A program made the position numbers and the translations under genes. Positions 10,499 through 21,235 of a stretch of 64,000 nucleotides of DNA are shown piece after piece. Position 1 is the stretch's first letter, and each line of letters starts with the position of its first letter. Source of the stretch: Viola odorata (Eukaryota; Streptophyta; Magnoliopsida; Malpighiales; Violaceae); contig OY829538.1 in the NCBI GenBank assembly GCA_963691705.1, positions 49,317,151 to 49,381,150 of the forward strand, in the 5' to 3' direction. The notes below the pieces were generated by a model, which worked only from the letters and a program-made list of their open reading frames with translations, searched no databases and was not told where the DNA came from.

Positions 10499-12032
10499 TT
10501 TTGTCGTGCCCTCGAATCCAGAACTGCCTCGGAACCCCGAACAGCAGAAAGAGATTAAGTACTCTGATGGCGGAGATGAAGGAAGTAAAGAATCAAGGGA
10601 GATTTCCACCCTAAACCGAAAACAATCCAAAGCACAATGTCTATTCAGTGGAACAACCTTGACACCTCCAGCATATCCAGCCCCCGATATCGAGCACTCC
10701 CCAGAGTCTAAACTTAAACCGAAACCAAAAACAAAACTTCCAAAAGTCCCTAGACTTGTCGAGGTCATGGAGGACAGAGTCCGCTCTCCTAGAGGTTCAC
10801 CAAGGAATGACCCTAATCCACCTGAATTCACCCAGGAATACATTCACAAGATTCTCGAACCCCCATTCCCATACAGATTGGTCAAGACCAAGAAAGATAA
10901 GGAGGACCGTGATATCTTTGAAATGTTCAGTAAAGTGGTTGTAAACATCCCTCTACTCCAAGCAGTGAAAAATGTACCTCGCTATGCCAAGTTCCTAAAA
11001 CAGTTGTGCACCAACAAAAGTAAATTGGCTGACGTTAGCAAGATCAGTGTAGGAGTTAACGCTTCTGCCCACATCTAGAGGAAGATTCCCCCGAAATGCA
11101 AAGACCAAGGAATGTTCATCATACCCTGCCGAATTAGAACAGTCGACATCGGGAAAGCCATGTGCGATTTGGGGGCAGGAATTAATGTCATGCCCCTAAT
11201 CATTTACAATTGTCTAGGCCTCGAACCCCTTCGACCAACCGACCTTGCCATTCAGTTAGCTGATCGTTCTATCATCTATCCTGAAGGGATAATCAAGGAT
11301 GTCTTGGTCCAAGTGGGAGAATTTTTATTCCCAGCTGATTTCTATGTTATAGCAATGGAGAATGAGGACTCCACCAAGTCCACTGATGTTCTTCTAGGCT
11401 GTCCATTTCTGGCCACAACCCGAGCAAAGATAGATGTTCATGACGCAACCATCTCTCTCGAGTTTGATGGAGAGATCATCAAATTCAATATGCTAGATGC
11501 CATGCGCTACCCCTCTGAATTCTCTAGCGTTAACTATATTGATATTATTGATCCTTTTATAGAAGAAATTGCTGAAATTCATTCTACTGACCCTTTACAG
11601 TTTGCCCTTGATAGGAGTCTGACGCTAGCTCTTCTAGATGTCGTGGCCTCGACACTTTCCACACCACCTGAGCTCCATTCTATCGTCGCTGCCTTAGAAG
11701 AGTGTGCCATTGTTCAGCAGGAGCCACCAATTTTGTCCCCTACTTGCCCAAACCATGTCAAGCTATCACCTTCTATTGATCAGGCTCCAGCCCTCGAACT
11801 GAAAGAGCTGCCTTCCCATCTAAAATATACTTATCTAGGCCCCAATGACTCTCTGCCTGTCATTATCTCCAACAAGCTCGAACATCCTGAGGAGTCCGAG
11901 CTGATTTCCTTGCTTAAGGAATTCAGACAAGCCATAGGATGGACAATTGCAGATATCAAGGGCTTGTCGCCATCTCTATGCACTCACCATATCTACTTGG
12001 AAGATGCTAGCAAGACAATACACCAGCCCTAA
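10499..12032 (+). pseudogene. Element A gag-pol linker and aspartic protease
   Basis: A proline/lysine-rich linker (10506-10850) leads to the conserved FLKQLC block and then protease. The active-site region reads CDLGAGINVMP near 11163-11195, the DLG form common in Athila, followed by LLGCPFLATTRAKIDV. The frame is interrupted by TAG at 11076-11078 (CAG in E at 62237-62239). The last stretch, ending at 12032 with TAA, leads into RT. Its role would be maturation of gag-pol; it is inactive here because the polyprotein is interrupted. Confidence 0.8.
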
Positions 12033-13330
12033 CACCGATTGAATCCACCCATGATGGAAGTGGTCAGGAAAGAAGTTCTGAAGTTGCTAGATGTAGGAGT
12101 TATCTACCCCATCTCCGATAGCCCATGGGTCAGTCCTATACAAGTCGTGCCCAAGAAAACTGGTATCACCATCACCATTGGGCAAGGCGACGAATCCATT
12201 CCCACACGAATCCAGAATGGGTGGCGTGTGTGCATTGACTATCGCCGCTTGAATGCTGCCACCAGGAAAGATCACTTTCATCTTCCCTTCATCGATCAAA
12301 TGCTGGAGCGTCTTACGGGCAAGACTCACTATTGCTGTCTAGACGGTTACTCCGGTTTCCATCAAATCCCAGTTGCCCTCGAAGACCAGGAGAAGACCAC
12401 CTTCATGTACCTTTTTGGCACCTTTGCTTATCGACGTATGTCCTTCGGCTTGTGTAATGCCCCCGCCACTTTTCAGCAGTGCATGGTCAGTATTTTTTCT
12501 GAATTAGTCGAAGATGGTATCGAGGCCTTTATGGATGATTTCACCGTTTATAGAAACTCCTTTCTAGAATGCATGGGAAACTTGAAGAAATGTTTAGAGA
12601 GCTGCATAGAAATAAATCTTATTCTGAATTTTGAAAAATGCCACTTCATGGTGGATTGAGCCCTGGTTCTAGGTCATATCATCTCGGCCAAGGGAATCAA
12701 AGTCAACAAGGCTAAGATTGAGGTAATAGAATCATTGCCATACCCAGCATGTGTTCGGGATGTACGATCTTTTCTAGGGCACGCCGGTTTCTACAGGTGA
12801 TTTATTAAGGAATTTTCCAAAACTGCCCAACCTATGTGTCGCTTGCTCTAGAAGGAAATACCCTTTGATTTCGATGAGAGTTGCAAGACCGCCTTTGAAC
12901 TCCTAAAAAATAAGCTTATCTCAGCACCGATCATTTGTGCCCCCGATTGGACATTGCCTTTGGAGGTCATGTATGATGCTAGCAATCAGGCCCTAGGCGC
13001 CATCCTAGGTCAGAAGAAGGACAAAGAGACTTATGTCATCTACTATGCTTCCAAACTATTAGATCCAGCCCAGCAGAACTACACAAGCACAGAGAAGGAA
13101 CTCTTGGCAGTTGTTTATGCCCTCGATAAGTTCAGACAATACCTCTTAGTCACTCATGTCTTAGTGTACTCAGATCACTCGGCCCTGAAATGCTTATTGA
13201 CAAAGGCAGATGCAAAGCTTCGACCCATTCGATGGATCTTGTTGCTATAAGAATTTGACATCTTGATCAAGGATAAGGCAGGGAGAGAAAATCTAGTGGC
13301 AGACCATCTAAGTAGACTTCCAGCCCAAGA
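12033..13330 (+). pseudogene. Element A reverse transcriptase and RNase H
   Basis: RT blocks are in order: LLDVGVIYPISDSPWVSP, CIDYRRLNAATRKDHF, LDGYSGFHQIPV, FGLCNAPATFQ and the catalytic FMDD at 12528-12539, the Athila variant of YxDD. RNase H follows, with YDASNQALGAILGQ near 12966, TEKELLAVVYAL near 13090 and DHLSRL near 13303. Stops include TGA 12657-12659, TAG 12849-12851 (CAG in E) and TAA near 13247. The fold is complete but untranslatable as one protein. Confidence 0.88.
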
Positions 13331-13353
13331 AGACGACTCGCTGGTGCCTATCC

Positions 13354-14619
13354 GTGACACTTTTCCAGATGAACACTTGTGTCTGGCCCAGGCTGTCTAT
13401 TCCCCATGGTTTTCAGACAGTAAATTTCTGTGCTACTAGCACCTACCCCACCGATGCTTCCCCATCTGAGTGTAACAGAATCAGACGGCAAGCCAAATAC
13501 TATATTTGGGACAACCCATATTTATGGAAGCATTGTTCGGACCAGATAATTCGTTGCTGTGTGACTATAGACGAAGTGCCCTCGATTCTCAAATTCTGCC
13601 ATTCTGAAGGAGGACATTTTGCTGCCAAGAAAACTGCCCTCAAAGTCTTAGAAGCCGGTCTTTACTGGCCCATCATCTTTTAGGATAGCTACATGTATTG
13701 CGTTTCATGCCCTCGATGCCAAGCTACCGAAAATATCGGGGCCAGGAATCAGATGCCCTTGACAAACGTTATACCGTGTGAAATCTTCGATATCTAGGGT
13801 ATAGATTTCATGGGCCCATTCCCCAATTCCTTCGGTAATATCTACATCCTTCTCGCAGTTGATTATGTTTCAAAATGGGTCAAGGCCAAGGCAACTAGGA
13901 CTGATGACTCTAAGGTGGTAGTGAACTTTCTGCGCACCAATATCTTCAATAGATTCGACACACCCCGTACCCATTTCTGCAACCGTGTCGTGGCCTCGCT
14001 TCTAACCAAGTATGGAGTCCACCACAGAACTTCTACAACCTATCATCCGCAGACAAATGACTAAGCCGATGAATCAAACCGAGAGATTAAATCTATTCTG
14101 GAGAAGACGGTGAACCAGTCCCGAAAGGATTGGAGTTTGAAATTGGATGACGCCCTTTGGGATTATCAGACAACTTTCAAGACCCCGATTGTTATGACAC
14201 CCTACAGACTCGTATATGGCAAGTCGTGCCATCTCCCAGTGGAGATAGAGCATAAGGCCTTTTGGGCCATCAAGAAAGTAAATACGGATCTAGGGCAGGC
14301 AAGCCAAAACAGAAGTTTGCAAATCCAGGAGCTGGAAGAGCTAAGGGACGACGCATATGAGAACGCCATGCTCTACAAGGGCAAGACGAAAGCTTATCAT
14401 GACAGGCACCTTCGTCCCAAAACTTTTTCCATTGGACAGAAAGTCTTATTGTATAACTCACGATTGCGATTGTTTGCAGGAAAACTCAAGTCTAAATGGT
14501 CAGGACCTTTAGTGGTCACGACAGTTTATGACCACGGAGAAATCGAGATTCAGAACCCAGACACTGGGACCATCATCAAAGTAAACGGCCACCGGCTGTA
14601 GCCCTTTTATGAAGGATTC
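13354..14619 (+). pseudogene. Element A integrase
   Basis: The zinc-binding region near 13602-13720 (GGHFAAKKT, then CPRC) precedes the core with [11 protein letters not shown] (first catalytic Asp near 13806). The stretch before THFCNR (about 13958-13985) is shortened, and the second catalytic Asp, normally in an SDGG-like motif, is missing. NREIKSIL near 14080 holds the catalytic Glu region. A GPY/F-like module (WSGPLVV) lies near 14496 and HRL at the end. Stops include TAG near 13681 and 13796 and TAA near 14062. The C-terminal tail is split by P at 14620 and resumes at 18011. Confidence 0.82.
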
Positions 14620-15260
14620 TGATACGAGCATGGAAGCCTCCCTTCGAGCCCTACACGACCACGCCGAGGTCTTGCCCGTGCCTTGCATTGCCCTTGCGCA
14701 TTCGCGCCCGTCTTGCCTTCGCAGGCCCCCGCCGTCTTGCCCGAGCCTCATCTTGCCCCCGCGGGACCGTGCCCAATCTCGCCCTCGCCATCTAGGCCAA
14801 GCCCACCAGTCTAGGCCAAGACCGATGCTCAAGACCCTTTGTTAAGGGTATTTAAGGGTTTTCCCCATGTAATAACCTAGTAGTATAAATAGTGAACAAT
14901 AGGTTCATTTTAGACTTGTCTTTGTTTTTGTTGAGTTATCTCCTAACCAAGACCAAACTTTAGCTTAGTTAAATGGGGTTCTTAAAACCTCCCCTTCTTC
15001 TCCTCTTGGATTAGAGATCCTTGTATGCTTGTGGTAAGGTTGTCTAGGAATCATCCCTAGAAGGGTTTACCGTGTATGCAAGTTCGTTTATTGTTTATAC
15101 ATCAAAACACCTTCATCTTCATCCATTTATCTGTTGCACCTATTCTGCAATCTCCTTGCGACGTTATCCTCTCCATCAATCTCCATCCAATCGACGATCC
15201 AACCTCCCAAAGAGGACTAGATCCGTGTAAAGGCTCCAAACCGGAACCAAGCTTGTATCA
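14620..15260 (+). repeat. P left LTR
   Basis: 641 bp, TGATAC to GTATCA, with 6-bp terminal inverted repeats. TATAAATA at 14884-14891 is a good core promoter directed into the element. Confidence 0.75.
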
Positions 15261-15276
15261 TTTGGTAGCGGAGCTC
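15261..15276 (+). other. P left primer-binding-site-like sequence
   Basis: TTTGGTAGCGGAGCTC follows the LTR end directly and resembles, without matching, the TGGTATCAGAGC methionine-tRNA primer site of many plant elements. The mirror copy is at 17349-17364. Confidence 0.5.
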
Positions 15277-16257
15277 CTGCTATTCTCTAGGTTGGTTCTT
15301 CTTGTTCATCTCCTCATTTCCACCTCTAAAATCGCTTCCCCTTTGTGTTTTTATTTTGGTTTGTCCAGGAGTCAGTTCTTGAGTCAGTCTTCTTTTCTGT
15401 TTTGTGTCAGTTTTCTACGCTAGAAAAATCTGAAACTTTTTGTGCTTAAATTTCTTTCTGAGTAGAACAAATGTTGTTTTTGAGTCTGCTGCTTAATCTG
15501 TGATTTTTACACACGTTTTGACCTTGGAAGAAAAGTGTGCAGAAATCGCGCGAGAAAAACAGTTCTGTCTTGTGTGTCTATTTTCTGTGTCTTACACTTG
15601 GAATTTAGTTTTTCTTCCGTCTACAAAGTTGTAGATCAGAGTCTTTTGAGTCTGTCTAGTGATTTTCAGAATTTTTGGTTTTGATATACTTTGTGACCAG
15701 AAGGCGAAAGTCTGCTTGGTGTTCTTTGTGTTCATCATTGTATACGTTTTGCTTTTTGTGTTTGATTGTTGTGGGAGCCAAAAATTCCGAAACTTGGTGT
15801 TTGTGTGGATTAAACATCATATTATCTGTGGTAATTAGTGGCTGATTTTTGGAGCTTCCTATGGTGGCCATGAGAGCCATGTGGACTTGTTTGTTGATTA
15901 GCTAAGTGCCAAAATTTTTAGCTCCACTCCTAGCCGGTGACATCACCCCTATTGTGAGACAAGTATTTTGCTTGCATTGTGAGCCAAGCATTTCAGCTTG
16001 CTCACCACACTTAGCCGGCCCTAGATTTAGCATCCTTACACTTGCCACCTCACTTGCCACATACACACCACCTCACTTGCCACCTCACACAATTTGCCAC
16101 CTCATCACTAGTGCCACCTCATCAAATATTTGGCATCTAGTGAATATTTTTGAAAGTGTAAAACTACTTGTCTTTCACTTCTTATTTATAAGATACATGT
16201 CATACAAGTGAGCTCTCTTCACTCATTGCAAAAAAAAAAAAAAAAAAAAAAAAAAAA
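15277..16257 (+). other. P left internal leader, no gene
   Basis: T-rich leader-like sequence with short degenerate TTGCCACCTCA repeats (about 16038-16130, mirrored at about 16500-16570), ending in a run of 28 A (16230-16257). Short ORFs running outward in both arms look like chance frames. Confidence 0.6.
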
Positions 16258-16379
16258 GGAACTAAAAAAAAAAAAAAAAGTGATCAAGTTCCAAATTCAA
16301 AAAAACATTTAATTAGATTGCAATTGAGTCAAAAGCAAGAGACTACTAGTATGTATGAATACATTAGGTGTCTTCACTC
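16258..16379. other. P central spacer
   Basis: 122 bp of A-rich DNA not repeated elsewhere in the arms, flanked by A28 and T20 (16380-16399). It would be the loop of a hairpin. Confidence 0.7.
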
Positions 16380-17364
16380 TTTTTTTTTTTTTTTTTTTGC
16401 AATGAGTGAAGAGAGCTCACTTGTATGACATGTATCTTAGAAACAAGAAGTGAAAGACAAGTAGTTTTACACTTTCAAAAATATTCACTAGATGACAAAT
16501 ATTTGATGAGGTGGCACTAATGATGAGGTGGCAAATTGTGTGAGGTGGCAAGTGAGGTGGCAAGTGTAAGGATGCTAAACCTAGGGCCGACTAAGTGTGG
16601 TGAGCAAGCTGAAATGCTTGGCTCACAATGCAAGCAAAATACTTGGCTGACAATAGGGGTGATGTGGCCGGTTAAGAGTGGAGCTAATTTTTTTGGCACT
16701 TAGCTAATCAACAAACAAGTCCACATCGCTCTCATGGCCACCATAGGAAGCTCCAAAAATCGGCCACTAATTACCACAGATAATATGAAGTTTAATCCAC
16801 ACAAACACCAAGTTTTGGAATTTTTGGCTCCCACAACAATCAAACACAAAAAGCAAAACGTATACAATGATGAACACAAAGAACACCAAGCAGACTTTCG
16901 CCTTCTGGTCACAAAGTATATCAAAACCAAAAATTATGAAAATCACTAGAAAGACTCAAAAGACTCTGATCTACAACTTTGTTGAAGGAAGAAAAACAAA
17001 ATTCCAAGTGTAAGACACAGAAAATAGACGCACAAGACATAACTATTTTCCTCGTGCGATTTCTGCACACTTTTCTTCCAAGGTCAAAAAGTGTGTAAAC
17101 ATCATAGATTCAGCAGCAGACTCAAAAACAATATTTGTTCTACTCAGAAAGAACTTTAAGTACAAAAAGTTTCAGATTTTTCTGGCGTAGAAAACTGACA
17201 CAAAACAGAAAAGAAGACAGACTCAAGAACAGACTCCTGGACAGAAATAATTTGTCCAACACAAACGAAAATAAAAACACAAAGGGGAAGTAATTTTAGA
17301 GGTGGAAATGAGGAGATGAACAAGAAGAACCAACCTAGATAAAAACTAGAACTCCGCTACCAAA

Positions 17365-18005
17365 TGATACAAGCTTGGTTCCGGTTTGGAGCCTTTACAC
17401 GGATCTAGTCCTCTTTAGGAGGTTGGATTGTCGATTGGATGGAGATTTATAGAGAGGATAACGTCGCAAGGAGATTGCGGAATAGGTGTAGTGGATAAAT
17501 GGATGAAGATGAAGGTGTTTTGATGTATAAACAATAAACGAACTTGCATACACGGTAAACCCTTCTAGGGATGATTCCTAGACAACCTTACCACAAGCAT
17601 ACAAGGATCTCTAATCCAAGAGGAGAAGAATGGGAGGTTTTAAGAACCCCATTTAACTAAGATAAAGTTTGGTCTTGGTTAGGAGATAACTCAACAAAAA
17701 CAAAGACAAGTCTAAAATGAACCTATTGTTCACTATTTATACTACTAGGTTATTACATGGGGAAAACCCTTAAATACCCTTAACAAAGGGTCTTGAGCAT
17801 CGGTCTTGGCCTAGACTGGTGGGCTTGGCCTAGATGGTGAGGGCGAGATGGGGCACGGTCCCGCGGGGGCAAGATGAGGCTCGGGCAAGACGACGCTGAC
17901 CTACGAGGGCAAGATGGGTGCAGGTGCGCAAGGGCAATGCGGGGCACGGGCAAGACCTCGGCGTGGTCGTGTAGGGCTCGAAGGGAGGCTTCCATGCTCG
18001 TATCA
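17365..18005 (-). repeat. P right LTR (inverted)
   Basis: Exactly 641 bp like its partner, on the minus strand. TATA copy at 17734-17741, primer-like site at 17349-17364, and internal leader at 16380-17348. Confidence 0.75.
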
Positions 18006-18623
18006 GATTCCAGCCCTCGATCGTTGAAGAGATGATGGTGGACCCTCTACTTGTCCAGACCTAGATTGACAGAACACGTCGAGGTCCCGACGAGTAAACA
18101 GGCCACACTAGAGGTATCTGATATGCCGTCCACCCTTTTCTCTCTCCCTTATCTTTTTCGTATCTTTTCGATTTCCCTGATTTTATTCTTGTTTTCTCCT
18201 TGTTTTATCCCTTGTTTATATCCCTTAATCTCCGACCTTTCCTTTTCCCAGGTGATTTTATTCCTTTTTACTAGTAATCATTAACCTTTATTCTCTCCTT
18301 CTGTCATTATCCTATTTAAATACCTCCTTTTTGAAATTTAAAAAGCTTTTCTCCTTTTTAGTTGGTTGAGATACGCACGGGCCGTTGTTCTTCAAGCCCA
18401 AGGTGCCACGTCGTCTAATAGAGGGGGTAGAAAAGTAGCCCTAATTAATGAAAAAGCTGCGCCATTTATTGCCAGCGTCAACCCCTTTTCTCTTTCCCAC
18501 GCTCTCTCTTCGTCCTCACTCTCCTCACATCACTAGCATCTCTCTCTCCCACCAAACACACAACCTTCATCACTCTCCTATCAACCATCTTCATCACCAC
18601 TGTCCTCTCCCATCACCATCAGC
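18006..18623 (+). other. Element A spacer between integrase and ATHILA-type ORF, with internal TATA
   Basis: After the right TSD of P (18006-18010), the integrase tail homology fades by about 18050. The rest is pyrimidine-rich. TATTTAAATA at 18313-18322 lies upstream of the next ORF and could drive a separate transcript. No gene is seen. Confidence 0.5.
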
Positions 18624-20604
18624 CATAGCTAAAACCAAGAAGCCCATCTGCAAGAACGCTTCAGGGCCGCACCCAGTGAATGACCCTGACAGCCCCACTC
18701 TCTCAAAATCAAAAACTCTCTCCTCTATCCCTACCTCCTTCAAAATAGCCACCCCTCCCTCCACCCATGGCGCCCAGATTCCACAGCCACCAGCGTCGTC
18801 TCCACAATCTGAGGGGTAAGGACCTAATTTCACCCCGGTCGACGACGACCTAGATGTCACTGGATCCATCCCTCCTACCTCGACCACCACTAGATGTGGC
18901 CGAGTGGTTAAGCTCCCCCCTAGATCTTCGGCTGCCAAACCTAAGTCCAAGGCCTATAGCTCCAAAAAGACGCCGCCAGTCGCTAGGAAGCTCCCAGTCG
19001 AAGTGGCCATAGATCGATTTCTAGCTCCTGAGCCGAACCTCACAGTGGAGGAAGTCCTCAAGGACATCCTTGTATCCGAATCGAAGGCTGAAGAGGAGGA
19101 GCCAGCCGATGTGGCAGATGAGCAGCCGACTGATGTTGAAGAGGAGGAGGAGGTCGAGCAAACCGTCATTGGCTACGAAGAAGGGTCCGACGAGAATGAC
19201 GCCGAGGAGGAGGAAGAAGATGCTGATGCTAAAAGAGAGAAGGCTAAGAATGAAGCAGCCCAGGAGTTGGAGGTCGAGGAGCAGGCCAAAGAGGAGGAGG
19301 CCGCAGCTAGATTGGCGGCAAAGAAAGGCAAGGCTAAGACTCCGGCCAGAGCAGAGCCGCCGGTAGAAGAAATGCTGGTGGGCAAGAAAAGAAAGTTACC
19401 TGCTTCCAGCAAGGTCAATGCCTCGACCTCCAAAAAGGCTCGAGGTCCCGACACCGCAGCTGTCGAGGTCCAGACGCCAACCCCCCCTTCTGCCCCTCGA
19501 ACGAGCAACACTCAGGTGACTTCTGACCTTTCTATTTCATATGAATGGTTATTCTTTAATGATAAGCCTTTTATTGATAAACTGCATCAATTGAACTCTA
19601 AGGGCGTTAGCTCCTGTGCTCGCCTAGATTGGGATTTTTTGGCAAAAATGGGCATCGAATCTCGAGTCCGAGAGTTCATAGCCAATATCGGTTGGGAACC
19701 ACTATTCTACTTAGAACACCCATCCTTTGTTGAACTCTCACTCGAGTTCTTTACCACTTTTTGGGTAAAATCTGATAGTTTTAAGCCTAAGGGAAAAGTT
19801 GGTCCAAACTCTTCCACCCCTAGCCTCATCAATTTTTGATTGACCAACAAATGGAAGCAGCTGTCCCTTAATGAGTTTAATTGTTTGCTTGATTTTGCTA
19901 AGCCTGCTGAGTTAAATTCTGCCATGTATAAAAATGCTTTGACTGTGATCCCTACTATTTTTTATGCTTCTGTTGCGTTTCGTGAGCTCACTAATGACCC
20001 CAATGCCAAGTTTGATCCTTAGTCTAGTAAAGCCCATGAAATCGTTGATCCTACCTTGCGTATTGTGCACCAATATCTAGCCCTCACTTACTCGGGTCGA
20101 TTTGGATCCTCGGGTCAGTTGTTGTTGCAAGAGCTTTTCTTTTTATGGTGCATGAAGCATAAGCGTAGGGTTAACTTAGGATTTTGGGTTGCCTCTAGTA
20201 TATTGTATGTTCAAAATGGCTCTCGAGGCCCCATTTTTGGCTCCCTTATTTCTTTGCTTGCGGTTAAATTACGTAAGATAGACCTGTATTCCAGCAACCT
20301 TTCTGAACCCCTAGCGTTCAAAGATTTGGATGTCCGTACCTTAGATGGTATGGGCCATTTATGTGTCTCACAAGGTGTGCTAAGTTTTTCTACAAGTTGC
20401 ACTTATGCTGCAGAAAAGGTTTTTGGCAAGTCTGGCAGTCACTTCGACTACCCAGATTTGTCAAGACCCCATTCTTCATCTGACCGTCCAGCCCAAGCAG
20501 AAACATCAAGGAGAGCCCCCGAAGCATCAACATCAGTAAAGCCCCCGACTCCAGCACTTGTTTTTGATCCAGCACAGACGCGACTCCTCCAGGCCATTCT
20601 CAGG
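18624..20604 (+). pseudogene. Element A ATHILA-type ORF
   Basis: The frame probably opened near 18624 (AKTKKPIC; the ATG is lost) or at 18448. It shows a Pro/Ser-rich start, a very acidic and lysine-rich coiled segment (19080-19330), a KKRK nuclear-signal-like patch near 19386, then the conserved domain from SYEWLFFND (about 19536) to LDVRTLDGMGHL (about 20328). D (minus strand) carries the same domain. Stops: the frame ends after 18819, TGA 19837-19839 and TAG near 20020. At 20604 it is cut by element B; the last codons resume at 51610. Members follow pol in Athila elements and have been considered env-like by position; the role is unproven. Confidence 0.75.
20600..20604. repeat. TSD of element B (left)
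   Basis: TCAGG, repeated exactly at 51605-51609. Removing B rejoins the ATHILA-type ORF in frame with the homologous C terminus in D. Confidence 0.9.
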
Positions 20605-20744
20605 TGATAACAATTGATGAAACACCAAGGGTACAGTCGTCTTCTCACGCAAGGTCAAAGTCGGATCCCTATAGACCTTAACTGGTGACAGCACCTGGCT
20701 ACCGCCCGCATTAGGCCGAAGAATCCTGGGATGGTCGACATCAG

Positions 20745-20781
<37 letters not shown>

Positions 20782-21148
20782 ACACGGCGTCATCCTATCC
20801 CAGGTTACCCCGATAACATCTCACGGGCGATATCCCGTCGGCGATATCCTATCTGGCTGACGCACGCTGACGTCATCTGAGGCGTTATCTTTCCCCCGAT
20901 AACGCCTACCCCCCATGGGTAACACCCTCTCCTTTTTACCTATAAATACCACACCTCTTCAAATCAAAGGTAAAAAAAAAAATCACTACTAAAATCTCTG
21001 CCAAATTTCACAGCCATACTAACTTAAGCATCGGAGTATCTACACCGGAGTCCCTCTCCGGCGCTTTACAGGTACGACGGACTACCGCGACAGTAACTTC
21101 AGATGGCCATAATCTCTATCCTGCTCCCTAGAAGTCCGAATTTTATCA
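20605..21148 (+). repeat. Element B 5' LTR
   Basis: 544 bp. TATA box TATAAATA at 20941, TGACGTCA at 20868-20875 and several GATAAC/GATATC motifs at 20810-20910 form the promoter zone. A run of 32 G (20746-20777) makes it longer than the 3' copy (523 bp). Confidence 0.92.
20746..20777 (+). repeat. Poly-G run in B 5' LTR
   Basis: 32 consecutive G. The 3' LTR has G8-A-G11 here (51223-51242) and C's LTRs have about G6, so the tract expanded in this copy. Confidence 0.95.
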
Positions 21149-21172
21149 AATTGGTGCTTTCATTGAGAGCTT
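21149..21172 (+). other. Element B primer binding site
   Basis: TTGGTGCTTTCATTGAGAGC follows the LTR after two bases and is identical in C (24512-24531). The tRNA is not identified. Confidence 0.6.
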
Positions 21173-21235
21173 TGGTTTTAATTAAGTGAGCATCCTTAAT
21201 TGCCAAGCTCTGTTCTTCTGAAAATTGGTAGATTA

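Larger units (their letters stand above)
14620..18005. mobile_element. Palindromic LTR-type insertion P
   Basis: A 3386-bp inverted structure: left arm 14620-16257, right arm 16380-18005, spacer 16258-16379. The arms are about 95% identical by eye. It starts TGATAC, ends GTATCA, and is flanked by direct copies of GATTC (14615-14619, 18006-18010), as an LTR integrase would leave. Each arm is a 641-bp LTR followed by a primer-site-like sequence and about 1 kb of leader-like DNA. The two LTRs point toward each other. No gag, pol or transposase is present. A true foldback DNA transposon is the alternative, but TG/CA ends and a 5-bp TSD favour a rearranged retrotransposon cDNA. Confidence 0.8.

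Noticed and set aside
14110..14601. Chromodomain at the integrase C terminus
   Set aside because: Only a GPY/F-like module is visible; no aromatic-cage chromodomain pattern, as expected for Athila.
15656..15880. Conserved outward-reading ORF in both arms of P (also 16734-16949)
   Set aside because: Its conservation only reflects the inverted duplication; no known domain and wrong direction for the LTR promoter.
19173..19511. Minus-strand Ser/Ala-rich ORF
   Set aside because: Shadow of the acidic GAG/GAA-rich plus-strand ATHILA-type ORF.
20533..20793. Minus-strand ORF with a proline run in B's LTR
   Set aside because: Artefact of the poly-G run crossing the LTR border.
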